In this document: piece after piece, positions 40,516 to 51,460 of the stretch
Position numbering within the stretch: position 1 is the stretch's first letter
Layout: every line of letters begins with the position of its first letter
Assembly (NCBI RefSeq): GCF_022539665.2
Contig: NC_081338.1
Span: 7,800,446 to 7,864,445 of the forward strand
Source: Daphnia carinata
Taxonomy: Eukaryota > Arthropoda > Branchiopoda > Diplostraca > Daphniidae
Reading direction: 5' to 3'
DNA length: 64,000 nt
Notes under the pieces: model-generated
Databases searched by the model: none
What the model was told of the DNA's origin: nothing
Seen by the model: the letters and a program-made list of their open reading frames with translations, nothing else
Position numbers and translations under genes: made by a program

Positions 40516-41097
40516 GGTACGATAACGTAATACAATACAATAACTAATAACAGAAATACCGTCTTAACCTTTAAGATTGAGGGCTTCTTCGGTACACCTA
40601 TCCTTTCACTACACAGCAAATGAACTAGCTCATTCCACTCTTCGACTCGATAAAACGTCCCTCTGTTTACGCAGTTACGAAAGCTATACATTTGAATCGT
40701 TGACTTTTCGACGATTCCGTAACAATATTATGAAGCCTTTTCAGATTTATTTTCCCGATAGAGATGCCATCAAAACCATTCCCTTGTTCCCATAGCCAAC
40801 AGGATTTTTTTTTTTCGGCAGTTTTTTTCAGTACGATAGATGGCGTTCTTGGGTCAAACAATTAGAAAAGGCCGCGAACTTACGTCTTACTGGCTACCTT
40901 GTTTTCTTTTTTTTTTAGAAATGTCTGATCTTATAAAAAATGGGAAGTCAAGTTTAGGCATTCGCGATGATTTCACGTCTAAAACACAGCTGTTCATTCA
41001 TAAACGTAATTTTATCAACAACTAACTTCAGCTGACCAACCGTTTTTTACGTTTCTTTCCAAAAACAGTCAGTCCAACGAAAAAACAACCATCATAT

Positions 41098-41541
41098 TCG
41101 TGATCCTTGTTAAATTTTGAATCTAATTCATTTATCGAGATCTAATGATTTCATTTTTTAAAAACGTCGGGTTTATTTTGTCGGGCTTAAAATTGCTATC
41201 CATGATATTTCAAAAATAATATCATTACGTCTCGGTAACTATACATGATTTGGATTCAAAAGTCAACAAGGATCACGTAAATGAACTTTGTTTTTATGCA
41301 GAGTTTATAGTTTTTGAGTGATATAAAATCTAAAAATAGGTTCGGTAGAAATTTTAAGCCTGACAAAATTAGCCCGACTTTTCTTTATAAAAAATAATAT
41401 CATTAACTAGATAACTATATTTGATTTAGATTCAAGATTTAACAGGGATCACGAAAAAGAACTTTGTTTTTACATAGGATTTATGGTTTTTTGGTAATAT
41501 TAAATATAAAAATTGGTGCCATAGAAATTTTATAAGGCAAG
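41098..41541. repeat. AT-rich direct and inverted repeat cluster
   Basis: A block at about 41254-41366 is repeated imperfectly at 41429-41541. Both copies run from GATTCAA through GGATCACG, then GAACTTTGTTTTTA, to a TAGAAATTTTA-type end. The sequence at 41098-41122 is the reverse complement of 41254-41278, so one arm is also inverted. It directly abuts the inverted-repeat element starting at 41601 and is probably an older transposon remnant. Confidence 0.65.
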
Positions 41542-41600
41542 TTTTTAGTGCCATTATCCGCCCCTTATAGCCCGGCACCTCAACCTCGAAGGGACAGAGT

Positions 41601-41967
41601 CTTTTGGGCGAGTTACAAAAAGGACTCCAGGGTTTACGACTTTTGGTTGCAGGTTTCCGACACTTGGCATTTGGTACCCGACGAAAGGACATCTGTCTAC
41701 CGACTTTCGGACTAGTGGTTCCCGACGTTTGGGCGCAACAATAAATTGTTGCTGAACCCAACGAGTGGTACACTTGCCGACAAGAGGACTCCCGTGCCAT
41801 CGATATTAGGACTTTTTTTTTTTTACTTGATGATTGGGACTGCAAACGTCAGACAGACTCCCGATCTAGCGACAAATGGACTTTCAAAACAGGTAGACAA
41901 TCTTTTTTTTCTTCTTTTACCTATACCATTGCCAAGTAGGTAGGGTATTTAATTAATGTAATTACTA
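41601..41967 (+). repeat. Left terminal inverted repeat
   Basis: Left arm of the element. It contains tandem units of about 22 bp built on GGAC..CTGG..CCCGACGTTT, a poly-T tract and an AT-rich inner end with TAATTAATG. Confidence 0.75.
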
Positions 41968-42587
41968 TAAGATGTTTTTCTATGTGTGTCAACTTATGAA
42001 TTTTAATATTTGTATTATAGAAAAAAGTATGAATAAAACTATAAGAGTTTACGTGCTGATGCCAGAGGTAAACCTATCAAGTTTTTATTTATTTTAAATT
42101 TACTAATCCTTTTTAGTTTATTCAAGGCATTTAAGATATGGTGTAGCAATAGAAACCATTCCTTATAATGTTATTGCAAACGTCATCCAAGACATTGTAT
42201 GGTATGGATATGACCATTCTGTGTCTGTGATAAAGAAACGTGGAAATGGAGTGGTACTATACTAACATAATCTTATTAATCCTTTTTTTCTATAATAGAA
42301 ATCTTAAAATTCATAAACCAATAAATCTCTGAAAGCAGGTTGTGATATATATTAAAAACAATGGACAAGTACAACTAGAGTAAATTGTAAATTAAGGATT
42401 TCCTAATCAGGTACACATCCGTGCTATACCAATTCATTTGTAACAGAAAACCCAGAAAAATATATTTAACATGTAACAACAAACTGTATTTGCATGCCCT
42501 CTTTGTCTTTGAATTTTTCGTAAAATCAGGATGATTACCGTAGATAAAAAACACTACGTAAATTTAAAAATAAAAGATTTCACTTAC

Positions 42588-43615
42588 ATTCGTAATGACG
42601 CACGTAACTGTAAAAGGACTCTCGACACCAAAATATATATCTTCAGACCCGACAAGCACAGCTTGTGGTTCAACAATTCGTAATTCGACAGACTGGGTGG
42701 ATGCGGATTTCCTAGTCGTGATCTGTAAGTAGAAGAATCAGTTTAGGAAAGCAGAAGCGGCCGTTATACTTTTCAGTTTAAGAGTAAAATAAAGCTGTTC
42801 CAACCTGAAATCATAGATACCCTCGTCGTCTTTTCTTATGTATTTTATAAGCAACGTCCAAATGTTTTCGGTATTGTCCGCTGAAGTAACACGAATCCTT
42901 TCGTCCCTTGAATATACTTTAGAGTCCGCACTACAAAATATACTAATATCGCCGACGTACCCAAGATACCTACAAAGTAATAGGGATGTACCTACCTTTC
43001 AGAATTGGGATGTTTCTGACATAATAACCAGACGAACAAGTAAAGTTGTTAAATGCTTGCAACAAACAGAGGAAAAAAAACAGTTTTATTGCAATGTAAA
43101 TCATTCGTTGAAGTAACTCGTAACATATTCTATTCTAATTTATGCAGCTAGTTCGCTGTGGTGGTCTGGCAACTGAAACCAAATACAAATTACTAGAAAA
43201 GGGTTTTATTTATTAGCAACTTTATTTCCCATCTACCACTGTAGGGAAAAACTTTACGTGTAACGCATTTTTTTTTGTTTTAGGAGTTTTTTTTTAGTTG
43301 GTTACGCTTAGCTGCTTTTCGGTTGCTAAAACTGAAATATTATTTTCGTCATGTTATGTTATATTCTGTTTGTGCCAGTTGACATCTGCATACGCAAGAT
43401 ATTATATAGGACGCCTAATATTTAAACAATCATCTTTTTTGCCTTTGGGTTCATCAGTGAAACTTACGCCATGATCCTCTCTGAGCTCCATATGACAATG
43501 AAGAAAAGCTGCATCTCCTGTTTGGGCGGCGATGACAGTGTTAATCTTTGGTTCTGTTTCGTTTGAATCCCATCGCCGTCCTGGAATGTCAATTGGGTTT
43601 TCATTATAGCCTACT
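42588..43615 (-). pseudogene. dpr-like two-Ig-domain fragment inside the inverted-repeat element
   Basis: Three minus-strand exon-like blocks match the dpr/DIP family of neuronal cell-surface Ig proteins. 43615-43468 encodes the start of Ig1 (VIAAQTGDAAFLHCHMEL) and ends at a consensus GTAAGT donor just before the usual VSW. 42930-42805 encodes the rest of Ig1 (RIRVTSADNTENIWTLLIKY then DDEGIYD). 42722-42588 encodes the start of Ig2 (VELRIVEPQAVLVGS then SPFTVTCVITN). In dpr proteins Ig1 closes with a YxCQ motif. Here the codon after YD lacks a base, removing the Cys and putting exons 2 and 3 out of phase. The Trp-bearing exon between blocks 1 and 2 and all exons outside this span are missing or unrecognisable. 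I therefore read it as a captured, decayed fragment. Confidence 0.7.
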
Positions 43616-44132
43616 CTAGAATTAAGCAATCACAAATACAACGAGACATTTGATAATAAGAATTTGATACAACGAAGGTCTAAGGCTGGCATTTTTTAGT
43701 TCTCTAAATGAGTTTCGTGGAACAGCTATATGTAACCCAAATTTTTGTTGAAGAATATAGTTTTAGAACAGAGAACATTTCGTCAACAGTCTACATGACA
43801 CAAAGTAGCCAATACCCACAGACACATGAAGAATGCTCCTATTTTGTTTTGAAGAGGAGTTCTTATGTTGTGACATTCCTCCCTCCATAACAACATTTTT
43901 CAATTAGGCAACTGATCTTTATTCTTTAAATTACAGTTTATAATAACAAATATCTAAATAAAATAATAAGCTGGAAAATGCCGTAAATGCTAGCTGGTGG
44001 CAAAGGAAAAATATTTAACTTTTTTCTCTCGTCCCGGCCGTTGTCACAACGTAATATAACAGAACATAAATATCACTTTAAAAATAATTTTTACAGGCAA
44101 ATAGATCAAGATCTGCTCTGCATTTGGGTGTG

Positions 44133-44527
44133 TAGTAATTGCATTAATTAAATACCCTACCTACTTGGCAATGGTATAGGTAAAAGAAAAAAAAATGATT
44201 GTGTACCTGTTTGAAAGTCCATTTGTCGCTAGATCGGGAGTCCGTTTGTCGTTTACATGCGAGTCCGTTTGACGTTTGCAGTCCCAATCATCAAGTAAAA
44301 AAAAAAAAAAAAAAGTCCTAATGTCGATGGCACGGGAGTCCTCTTGTCGGAAAGTATAGCGCTCGGTGGGTTCAGCAACAATTTACTGATGCGCCCAAAC
44401 GTCGGGGACCAGTAGTCCAAACGTCGGTGGGCAGATGTCCTAACGTCGGGTACCAGATGTCCAAGTGTCGGAAACCTGCAACCAAAAGTCGGAAACCCTG
44501 GAGTCCTTTTTGTAACTCGCCCAAAAG
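44133..44527 (-). repeat. Right terminal inverted repeat
   Basis: Right arm, reverse complement of the left. Read on the minus strand it has three clear 22-bp tandem units of the GGACATCTG...CCGACGTT type, one more than the left arm. It also has an extra segment with two related ACGACAAACGGACT/ACGTCAAACGGACT units. Confidence 0.75.
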
Positions 44528-46030
44528 AGTACATGCCTTTTGACACAACCCTTTATCACTTTAAATTGAAATATTGTCGTAAGTGAAAAAAGTAGCGTGA
44601 TTGTGAGACTTTATTTGAAACAAGATCGCACGATTCGATTGGAAATGAAAAAATTTAAGATGTTTGCAGGTATTTATTTAATTATAATGTATTGTATCGC
44701 AGGTGCAAAAGGAAGATACAATCGACAGTAAGTCTTGAAGATTAATCAGAATTTAATCCACTGTCTATTCCTCAAGAAAAATAGGTTTGAGGTTTGAGGT
44801 GACATAGATATAAATTATGATATCACACGACTGTAAACCACGGAAATCCCCGCCATGCTAAAATATTGACTTTGGAGAAACAGGCCTTATTAGAATATTT
44901 TTGTTAAAATTTTTCATAATTTGTTTATAATTTTCTTTGACTTTTTTTTTTACCAATTTACCGTTTGTGTTACAAAACTAGCAACGACACACAAGTGCAC
45001 CGTCTACCAACTTTCAGAATTCTATGTTGGCTACTAACATGAGCACACGAAATAAATTGCTTTGCCAATACAATTATGGTTTTGGTAGATAGCCTACCTT
45101 AACATTGTTTCCAATCTTATGTATTGTTGGTCCGTTTTAAGACGAGATGGAGATGCAATAAAATAATCTCCTTTTAAATTTTAGTTGTTTACCTTTAAAA
45201 TACTTTAGTGTATACTTGTTTAATTCTTTACAAAAAATTGTGGGACAAGGAATTTTTGTTGGAATAGAGTATAGTTTATCTCACTAACGAAGTAGTAGGT
45301 AGGGTCACATGGCAGCAGAAATTCCGATCTTGTGATGGAATGCCTTCAAGTGCACCTGCTTCACATGCCAATTCTGGGTTGGTTGAACTTGGTTTGTAAT
45401 TTCATTTTCAGTATTCAAGTTTTAACACTTAAAGAGTTACAGGGAAATAACCCACCTACTCGACATGTCACTAGCCTGCCCTTTGTCCTTAGCAAAATTC
45501 TTCATTCCTAGGACGACCCGTTCCCGACGTGGCAACGCCACACGGGAGGCACCCTAAAAAAAAAAAAAAAAATTCTTCATTCATTTAATCTAGGATTGGT
45601 ACAGATAATTATACAGTCAAACAAATGGTCAAGTTTTACCTACCTGGCCTGCTAGTTCAATAAAAATCTGTTGCCATCTAAAGCTGAAAGTAACTATAAG
45701 CGCCAGAATGTTTAGATATAAAAGTTGCGGATAATAAAGCAGTTTTAAGAAAAATTATTACCGACAGGTACATAATTACACTAATTCTATGGATCAACAT
45801 TAGCTATTTTTAATCTTTGGAGATTAATTGCATGCCGTTATTTCCTTACCAAGTATAAGTTTTGGTTTTAAATGTGACTAGGAAACCGCTGAGCTTAATT
45901 TGGAGATTAGTAATAATTTTTTCTAGGCACAAGATTTAAACCTAAGATATGGGGCTGCGAATTTCTTTACATAATGGCAACTGATGCTCGAAAGTTTATT
46001 TCCCAGAAATAGAGGCGATGAAAAAAAATT
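44528..46030. other. AT-rich spacer with a small retroposed insert
   Basis: Non-coding AT-rich DNA between the inverted-repeat element and the 3' end of EXOSC8. Apart from the insert at 45508-45568 I see no feature. Confidence 0.5.
45494..45582 (+). mobile_element. Tiny poly-A retroposed insert with target-site duplication
   Basis: A GC-rich body of about 48 nt (45508-45555, containing CGACGTGGCAACGCCACACG) ends in a run of about 17 A. It is flanked by the direct repeat AAAATTCTTCATTC (45494-45507 and 45569-45582). Body, A-tail and duplication together are the signature of LINE-mediated insertion. The body has a short self-complementary stem (GTGGCAACGCCAC). It could be a severely 5'-truncated non-LTR element or a retroposed small RNA; no source can be named. 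Confidence 0.72.
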
Positions 46031-47174
46031 TCATCGTTCTGCAAATGATGACGAGCAAACCTCTTCAATTAATCTTACAGTTTCCTTGGCTTTTAATTCT
46101 GATTGCTGAATCAATTTTTTTACCTGTTTCCCATCAAGAGTGCAGCCCCCTATAAAAAGAATTGAAGTTTATGCCAAGATGAACTAGTTTAGTTTTCAAT
46201 TTATACCTGGTTTGTACATGTGTGTTACGAGGGTGCCTTCCATGGTGATGGACGTTAAGCCTGCAGCTAATTGTTCTTCCTCCGATGCTGGATCGCCAAT
46301 TAAAATGCCACTAATTAAAATAGAATGGAATTATGCTATTGTTTGTTTGGGTTTCCATATGTACGCCAATGTAAATACTTTTCAAACAGGGAAAATGTTG
46401 AAGTGACTGGCTGTTTAATGCCCTCAATCGGCCTTTTCTGGTCTGGGTCACAAATTAACTTATCCAATTCTTCATCATAAATGACAATTGGAAGGGTCAC
46501 TTTAAAGCATAAGAGTTAGTTATGCATAATTAAAAACAATTATAAATAGAGTGGTTAAAAATCACCATTCTTCAAAGCAGTTATCAACGCTATTACACAA
46601 GCATCTAATAACTGCCATCCAGATTAATGCAGACTAGGTCACAATGAAGAACCCAAGCCCATTTAGCACTGTGTATGCACAAGTTGTGCAGATCAAGGAT
46701 GATATTATTAGCCACTAACTCAGCTATAAACTGAGTGGCTGATTGAGCTGCTTTTCCAGGCGGACCTGATTTGATCTTAGATGAGCATAGTGGAGGTAGT
46801 GTCACATTAGGGATAATAAAGCCTTTTGCAGGTTCATCCATTGCCGGAGCTGCAATTTCCTGAACATAAATTTTAATTTACTTTTTTTTTTGCATTTTAC
46901 AATCATATTGACTTCATTATTTACAGCTTTGATGCCACATATAACTGTGGTATTTCCACATTTGACAATGGCTGAGCCATCAGCTGTTCCACTTGAACTA
47001 GCATTTACGGTCACTTTCCTAAATTCGAGTAGACTTCGTCCATCTGGGCGCGATTTGCGATCGAGAAAAGTCTTGTAGAATTCAAGCGGCTGCTATGTTC
47101 TTTGCAAGAAGGAACGATGAAGTTCGGTACCAACAACAAAGATAAAACTTAACTTACTTGTGGTCAGTCGCCAT
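46031..47174 (-). CDS. EXOSC8: Exosome complex component RRP43 (EXOSC8)
   Basis: RNase PH-like ring subunit of the RNA exosome. Exons: 47174-47158 (MATDHK), about 47085-46925, 46859-46566, 46499-46379, 46310-46207 and 46149-46031. Family motifs: [44 protein letters not shown], then [24 protein letters not shown]-like [35 protein letters not shown] and [18 protein letters not shown]. It ends with an Arg codon before TGA. Two problems: the exon 1/exon 2 junction cannot be kept in phase with any nearby AG, and near 46612-46618 one base seems missing between DGS and LLDAC. Exon length (294, a multiple of 3 where 3n+1 is needed) confirms the second. These are most simply sequence errors in a real gene; decay is the alternative. 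Confidence 0.87.
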
Positions 47175-47973
47175 GTTCGATAAGTCTCCAGAAAAGATAA
47201 CTCCACACAACAGCGAAACAAAATGATGGCTTGATACGGATCACTGACATGAGTGAAACAAGTAAGTAATGAAGAATAATAACAATTTAACATGTGTTTC
47301 ACTGAGTAAAATCGGCTGCTAATCTTGCATAGAGATCGGCCCCGAGCCAATCGGAGCGCTCTTTTGCCAATCGGGGTTCACATTTCGGGGCATCACGGCA
47401 CAGCCACCACCATTTAAAATGGCGTCGGGGCATTCGGGGCAACATTCGATTTTTGCCTCCTCCAGTCCTGGTTGACAAAGGGGTCCACTGATTGTGTCCC
47501 GCAAGGCTTTTGTTCGGGGCACAAAAGATATTATTCTACAATCCCTAACTTAAACTGCCACAAAACCCATTCTAAGTAATACTGGTCGTCCTTATTTTGG
47601 TATGATAGCTAAAGCCACATAACGGTATTAGCCGAGACAATGCCAGGAAAAAATTTTCATTGACTGCTATACTTCGTGTGAATTTTATAAATTCGGTGCA
47701 TCTTTAGAATTATGTAACCGATTGATGTATTGAACTCTTGAATTACCTTTCCGGCAACGAATAAACTACACTGTTGAAAAACCTTAGAGGCACTTATCGG
47801 GATAAGTAAATAACAACACAAATCAATGTGACGAAAAAATATATATAGCACAAACAGCATAAACCAACAAATAGAATTAACAATTTTCAAATTCACAATT
47901 GTTCACTCACACACATACACAAATGCTTAACAATAGCGAGCGGTCCAAGGCAAGTTAGCAACCAAAAAACGAA
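47175..47973. other. Spacer with a GC-rich patch
   Basis: Mostly AT-rich. The patch at 47335-47525 is richer in G+C and repeats TTCGGGGCA/TTTCGGGGCA several times. It has a 67-codon open frame on the minus strand with no recognisable domain. It is probably repeat-derived; I do not call a gene. Confidence 0.4.
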
Positions 47974-50900
47974 TCAAATAAGAGTAAAACCAATTCCCTT
48001 TCTTTGCTGTTTGGCCATTTGAAAGCATTGAATAAAGAAATCTTGTAGAAAATACAGTGTTGTAAGTCTGACAAACTCACTGACTCGCTGATAGTCGTAG
48101 TGGGGATTGAATTCATCGTCACGTCGAGGTTCCATGGGCGCCGGAGTGCTCAACTGAGTAGGTCTTACCAGAATCACCGTTGGATCGGTTTCGTGAGCCC
48201 AACAGTCGACTTCGTCCAAGTCAAGGACCACTTGGACTTGTCTGACTTCAACATTCAGAACGCAAAAATTCTGAGTTGAAACGAGTAAAATCACGCGTGC
48301 CAATTGCAGAGCATCATTAACACGAGATCTCATGGCCTCCAAACAGCAACAAATCCGACTTGCTTTAGTCTGATGTCCGATCAGTGGTGGCATCTCGTCA
48401 CTTAATTTTCACAATATTTTTACTGGTCCAGAACATATGAGACGAGCTGATTGGTTCCCAATAACTGAGGTCGTCTTGCTTGAAATGGTTCATTCCATTG
48501 GGTTGCGCCCAACAAACCTTGGCCGGTTTCTGCGACGAGACCGGCAGCTCCCGAAATTGGTTTGGCTATTACACCTACAATTCCTGTGGTTAAACCCACG
48601 GCCTGACCACGAGGGCTATCCGTTTCGTCCTCAATCAGAAACTAAATTGGATGATGAGCCAAGCCACCTAAAGCGCCTAGTAAGCTCAATCCCAAAGCGC
48701 TAAGGCCCCAACCAATTCCTTGGGCAAAACCTGATAAAAATAATAATAATAATAATAATCAGAATATTTAATACATGAGAGATTGCATAATTAAAAGGCA
48801 AAACTTGGGGTTTTTTCTTCGTCCTTCATCGCTTCGTTGCTGGAAATCCAAATCGAAAGATAGGCGATCGGCATTACGAGCCACGCTACTTACCAACTGC
48901 GTGACTGATGCTACCGCTCCAGCCGTAACGTGACTCACCAATGAGGCAGAACCATTAAAAATGCCCGCAAGGAAACCTCGTGGGTCACGCCATATGCCCT
49001 GGTATGGTAACCGAACGAAATCTTTCAAACCAATTGTAACAGTGCGGGCTAAGGCGGTTGGGGAACCAAGCAATTCCATAGACCCTGCGACCTAGGCAGG
49101 TTTGAAGAAGGCATGGCAAACGTAATGCATTGCCAATGTTTGGCCTAGTTTATCCTCGGCGAAATGCCTCGGCAACTCGATCCGGAAATGACACCACTCC
49201 CGAAGACTCACTGGTTTTCTAAAAAGAAAACCAGTGAAGTCTAAGAAGAAAACCACTGGTTTTCTAAAAAGAAAACCAGTGAGTCTTGAAACAATCGATC
49301 GAAAAAAAGAAAAATAGGATCTAACTGGAAATCGAGCAACGCTGCTCGACCAGAATTAGTCAAAGCGAGTTCCAAAACAAAGAACGCGTTCTCACGAAGG
49401 GTACCAATAATTTGGTCAGCGATTTATCTTGCCACATGTGTGTAGCTTGAGCTAAAAGAGTGACCGGTAAATCGAATTCTTGATTCTCTTCTTCTTGAGG
49501 TCAATTGCCAGCTTCTGGTACGTTTGACTGCGGCTGATACATTTGGTTGTCAATTTGAATATGTCCGAAGCGGAGAACGATGTGACGCGCAGAAGAACTG
49601 TGCCAGTAGTCTATCAAAACATGGTCGGCTGTCAATCGAGATATTTCCCGGCGTTGAAAAGTAGTGTCGTCCCGAAAACAAACAACAATTTCTGGCCAGT
49701 AAACAGTCGCATTGCAATCCTTTTCTTCCGAAGCGATGTTGGAAATTCCGATGAACTGATTACTAGCTAACTCATGAAGGTTTCGGAAATTTCGGTCCGC
49801 CTTACAAGGTAAACGTGGAATCGGGTGTAGTGGCTCAACTGGAATATTTTCTACCGGTGTCTGAGAAAGTGTTTGCGGGAGTTCAATCCGTCCTCGGACA
49901 TCCGAAGCGGATATCTCAACGAGGCTGACGGGTTCGACGTAAATTGCCGTTTGATTGGGTATAATTGTTTCAACAATTCTCACCATCACGTCAACATTGG
50001 GTGATAGGCTTAGGAATTTGTCGTATGCGTGGCTTGGATGTATTGGATAGCTCCATTTGGGGCTGGTCTCTTCCAAAGCAAGTAGCAATCTCGGAAGATT
50101 GGTAGGTGGTGAAACGTCCATATAGCGCAATTGGCCCCATGGCGGGGTATAGAAGGCCGCTTCATTGGGGCCAATCACAGCATGCCAATCAAGTTTGTCG
50201 CAATCCGATTCGGGTTGACCGGTAATAGAATCAAAAGCCTGGGCGTATGCCAAAGTCAATTCAGTTTTGTTGATAAGAACCCATAATGGATTAGGATCGA
50301 CGGCAACAGAAAGATACGTCAGTCCATTTTGCTCCAATCGGGTAATGATGATGGGGCAATTGTTGATCGTTTCGAATTCTCGACATTCGTTAAACAACGG
50401 AACAGATACGGAGTAACGTTGTGAGTTGAAATTGTAGCTGTTCGAGTTCCGAGATCCTGAATGGCAAAGTTGGATGGGACAACTCCAGTATGAACAAGCT
50501 CGCACTGATAAGAAAAATGGTCTGAGTTTTTTCCTCCACCTTGCCAAAATAGCAATGGAACAGCACAAGAGTCTCCTTTAGGTTCCATGATTGTCTGTTT
50601 CCACTGCGATTGATCGAATCCGATTACGCAACCGATTTCAAAACACTTCCTGCGTCATTGTGGATACGGAATGTTGGTTGAACGGATAAAATGCGAATCC
50701 CATCGTGCATTTTGGACGTCAACGTCAAAAAGCATGCAGTGCCATCTTCTGTATTCCTTTGAACAGAACAATGACCTTCCACTCTTGGTCGGCACATGAA
50801 GTGAAAGTGGTCTTGAACCTGCAAAAGTAGCAGTTGGGAATAGAATGCAGATTCCGTTTGTCCCTCTTTGGTGATGCCAATTTGAAATGTAGCGTCGTTC

Positions 50901-51460
50901 ATAGGCGGAGGCGCCGTTACTGCTCGATTGGGAGGCGTCCAGCAGCCGATTTAATCACTGGCCCGAATTAGCATCAAATCCATGCCAGCGTGGTTGATGA
51001 ACAATGCCCATGGCTTCAATTCGACCAACAGCGTATGGCAGCATCAGTGTAGGCTAGAGAATGTGACGCGAATATCCGTTTTCGGTTGCGGAATGTCAGT
51101 TGAGACAATGTAGTCCCAGTCTTCGGCAAATGGCCATTTCTCAACTGGATGGTAAGTGAAAAGTTGTTCCAGCAAATCGTCAATAAACAGTGACTGTGGA
51201 CTAGCACTTCCGGTATTCTGCGAAGCCATCGTCCACGATAGTGCAACTCGTGGGGTCGATTCTGGTAGACTAGAACTCAGCTGAAAACTTAGCTGGTGTC
51301 CATGATCAACACTGCCCGGGCATTCCAGGACAGACTGACTACCCGGTCCATCGATTTTAGAGAAGACGGACGAGTTCAGTCCGGGAGTTCGCAGGTGCAA
51401 GTGCAGCCGTAGTGGTTGTGGTAAATACGAACGCACCATATAGAATAGAGAGAAGAGAAA
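47974..51460 (-). pseudogene. VPS13B: 5'-truncated, disrupted VPS13B (COH1) copy
   Basis: Encodes only the C-terminal quarter of VPS13B, a giant bridge-type lipid-transfer protein of the Golgi/endosome. Recognisable stretches: FSLFYMVRSYLPQPLRLHL and WALFINHAGMDLMLI (50960-51040), FQIGI near 50880, the SHR-BD-like region 49500-50560, LPRHFAEDKLGQTLAMHY (about 49150), LLGSPTALARTVTIGLKDFV (49070) with VARNADRLSFDLDF, and a C-terminal block 48393-47974. In-frame stops occur near 51043 (TGA), 50955 (TAA), about 50645, about 49500, about 49085 (TAG where relatives have Trp, before VAGSMELLGSP) and about 48645 (TAG). Frame shifts lie near 50490 and 49420. A splice-acceptor-like CAG sits at the 5' edge, but no upstream VPS13B exons are seen out to 57 kb. 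Introns are largely absent or unclear. Confidence 0.82.
49203..49286. repeat. Nested palindrome cluster in the VPS13B copy
   Basis: Two copies of a 28-nt perfect palindrome (49209-49236 and 49254-49281, CACTGGTTTTCT then AAAAAGAAAACCAGTG), 17 bp apart. AAGACT/AGTCTT extends the outer symmetry. The spacer (AAGTCTAAGAAGAAAAC) resembles a partial copy of the arms. It interrupts the VPS13B-like reading between the LLDFQLD and LPRHFAEDK segments, so it appears inserted or locally amplified. Confidence 0.8.

Larger units (their letters stand above)
39766..41600. other. stumps 3' flank and repeat-bearing spacer
   Basis: No coding exon is supported. It includes the probable stumps 3' UTR, the paired hairpins at 40410-40515 and the duplicated/inverted AT-rich block at 41098-41541, each listed separately. 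Confidence 0.5.
41601..44527. mobile_element. 2.9-kb element with ~370-395 bp terminal inverted repeats
   Basis: The left arm (41601-41967) and right arm (44133-44527) are clear reverse complements, starting CTTTTGGGCGAGTTACAAAA at each outer end. A 3-bp AGT is present immediately outside both ends (41598-41600 and 44528-44530), which may be a target-site duplication. No transposase is recognisable inside, so it would be non-autonomous. The interior carries dpr-like Ig exons. Superfamily is not assignable: the ends do not show CACTA, and foldback- or Mutator-like elements are possible. Confidence 0.72.

Noticed and set aside
42838-43116. 92-codon + strand frame inside the inverted-repeat element
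   Set aside because: Overlaps the minus-strand dpr-like exon and carries no recognisable motif. Antisense shadow.
43402-43629. Multicopper-oxidase-like HCH motif (FLHCHMEL)
   Set aside because: The surrounding residues, the GTAAGT donor and the two companion exons fit dpr Ig1 far better. The HCH resemblance is coincidental.
47319-47522. Minus-strand frame with several Cys (ECCPECP)
   Set aside because: GC-rich repeat-like patch with TCGGGG reiterations. The Cys spacing fits no domain I know.
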